Assembly (NCBI RefSeq): GCF_000740675.1
Contig: NZ_JPXI01000026.1
Location: forward strand, 1-64,000
Direction: 5' to 3'
DNA length: 64,000 nucleotides
Source: Massilia sp. BSC265
GTDB taxonomy: Bacteria; Pseudomonadota; Gammaproteobacteria; Burkholderiales; Burkholderiaceae_D
In this document: piece by piece, positions 63,265 to 64,000 of the stretch
How positions within the stretch are numbered: the stretch's first letter is position 1
Layout of the letters: every line of letters starts with the position of its first letter
Program-made: the position numbers and the translations under genes
Notes under the pieces: model-generated
Databases searched by the model: none
What the model saw: only the letters and a program-made list of their open reading frames with translations
What the model was told of the DNA's origin: nothing

Positions 63265-64000
63265 ATGAACGAACTGGAAGGCCTCACGGCCCTGATCATC
63301 GAGCCCCACGCGGGCATGCGCGCCAACATCCACGGCATGCTCAACATGTGTGGCCTGACGCGCATCGAGCACGCCAGTTCGTCCAACCTGGCGGTCAAGC
63401 ACCTCGGCCTGCGCAGCTTCGACATGATCCTGTGCGAATACGACCTCGAGGGCGGCCAGGACGGCCAGCAGCTGCTCGAGGACGTGCGCCACCACAAGCT
63501 GATGCCGCTCTCGACGATGTTCTTCATGGTCACCGCCGAGGGCAACCATAGCAAGGTGGTCAGCGCCGCCGAGCTGGCGCCGACCGACTACATCCTCAAG
63601 CCGTTCACCGCCGACCGCCTGCTCGACCGCATCGCGCGTGCCCTCGACCGGCGCAGCGCCTTCATGCCCGTCTATACCCTGATGGAAGCGGGCGACCAGC
63701 GCGAAGCGATCGAGGCCTGCATCGCGGGCGAGCGCCTGCATCCGCGTTATGCGGTCGACTTCATGCGCCTGCGCGCCGAGCTGCACGTCTTCCTCGGCGA
63801 ACCGGACCAGGCCGAGCCGATCTACCGCAAGCTCATCGACATGAAGGCGATCGCCTGGGCCAGGCTGGGCCTGGCCAAGACCTTGTTCCTGCGCAAGCAG
63901 TTCGACGAAGCCAAGGGCATGCTGGAAGAGCTGGTCGACACCAACCGCAATTTCGTCGACGCCTACGACTGGCTGGCGCGCACCCACGCGGCGGTGGGCG
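63265..64000 (+). CDS. Response-regulator-like protein with TPR region, Glu at the phospho-acceptor site; runs off window
   Basis: The first 245 residues are visible. A receiver domain (1-125) is followed by tetratricopeptide-like helices (about 135-245, ...EAIEACIAGERLHPRY...). In the receiver, Lys112 (LKPF) and the switch Thr90 (MVTAEG) are conserved, but where the phosphorylated Asp is expected the sequence is LCEYDLEGG, with Glu58. The N-terminal acidic pair is also reduced to IIEP. It may act as a permanently active or phosphorylation-independent receiver; Asp60 is a possible alternative acceptor. The output is probably protein binding by the TPR part. The stop lies beyond the window. 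Confidence 0.83.
   Translation, partial: MNELEGLTALIIEPHAGMRANIHGMLNMCGLTRIEHASSSNLAVKHLGLRSFDMILCEYDLEGGQDGQQLLEDVRHHKLMPLSTMFFMVTAEGNHSKVVSAAELAPTDYILKPFTADRLLDRIARALDRRSAFMPVYTLMEAGDQREAIEACIAGERLHPRYAVDFMRLRAELHVFLGEPDQAEPIYRKLIDMKAIAWARLGLAKTLFLRKQFDEAKGMLEELVDTNRNFVDAYDWLARTHAAVG

Overview
The window is high-GC DNA that looks like a chromosome segment of a betaproteobacterium of the family Oxalobacteraceae, most likely the Massilia/Telluria group. The evidence is the gene order (SDR-folB-ttcA, metK next to lpxL/dapF, ahcY-holin-like-metF with an ahcY-type SAH riboswitch), the one-cysteine DksA, two Gram-negative 16-strand porins, and the fused 1187-residue indolepyruvate ferredoxin oxidoreductase divergent from an Lrp regulator. 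It is mostly core chromosome with one accessory surface-glycan locus. No rRNA, tRNA, CRISPR array or prophage was seen.

Layout. 1-276: right end of an IS3-family insertion sequence. 0.4-6 kb: secreted amidohydrolase, TMEM175-like membrane protein, CHASE3-GAF-GGDEF cyclase, a half-length RlmI-type methyltransferase, an XRE regulator and a palindrome-rich gap. 6-13.3 kb (minus strand): hslVU with a small basic protein, a tandem STAS-like protein, dksA, a CobW-type GTPase with a histidine-rich loop, xerC and DUF484. 13.4-21 kb: two porins, a Sel1 protein, an M23 peptidase, a DUF6544 protein and a decayed nitroreductase; this block separates dapF from DUF484-xerC. 21-28 kb: dapF, two LpxL-type acyltransferases, then metK, SAH riboswitch-ahcY, holin-like gene and metF, which form the S-adenosylmethionine/methyl cycle, followed by 5-formyl-THF cyclo-ligase. 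28.7-36.8 kb: soluble lytic transglycosylase, NDUFA9-like epimerase, GST, cca, a second GGDEF cyclase, GNAT and Lrp. 37-44.4 kb: indolepyruvate oxidoreductase, S41 lipoprotein protease, M14 carboxypeptidase.

44.5-57.2 kb is the accessory part: an O-antigen-ligase-like protein, glycosyltransferases (two GT2, one GT60-like), WavE, a Wzm/Wzt ABC exporter, a methyltransferase lacking its core, a LuxR regulator, and a compact module of nucleotidyltransferase, nucleotidyltransferase-like/choline-kinase-like fusion and HAD phosphatase. That module plus an unassigned neighbour protein is the best candidate here for an undescribed pathway, probably making an activated decoration for an exported polysaccharide (inference).

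57.3-64 kb returns to core genes: a secreted histidine phosphatase, the coupled SDR-folB-unknown membrane protein-ttcA operon, an NDUFAF7-type methyltransferase, a membrane J-domain protein, and a TPR response regulator with Glu at the phospho-acceptor position that runs off the end. A dispersed GTAGGGTGGGCGG-type palindromic repeat occurs in several gene gaps and in two cases supplies the stop codon of the upstream gene.
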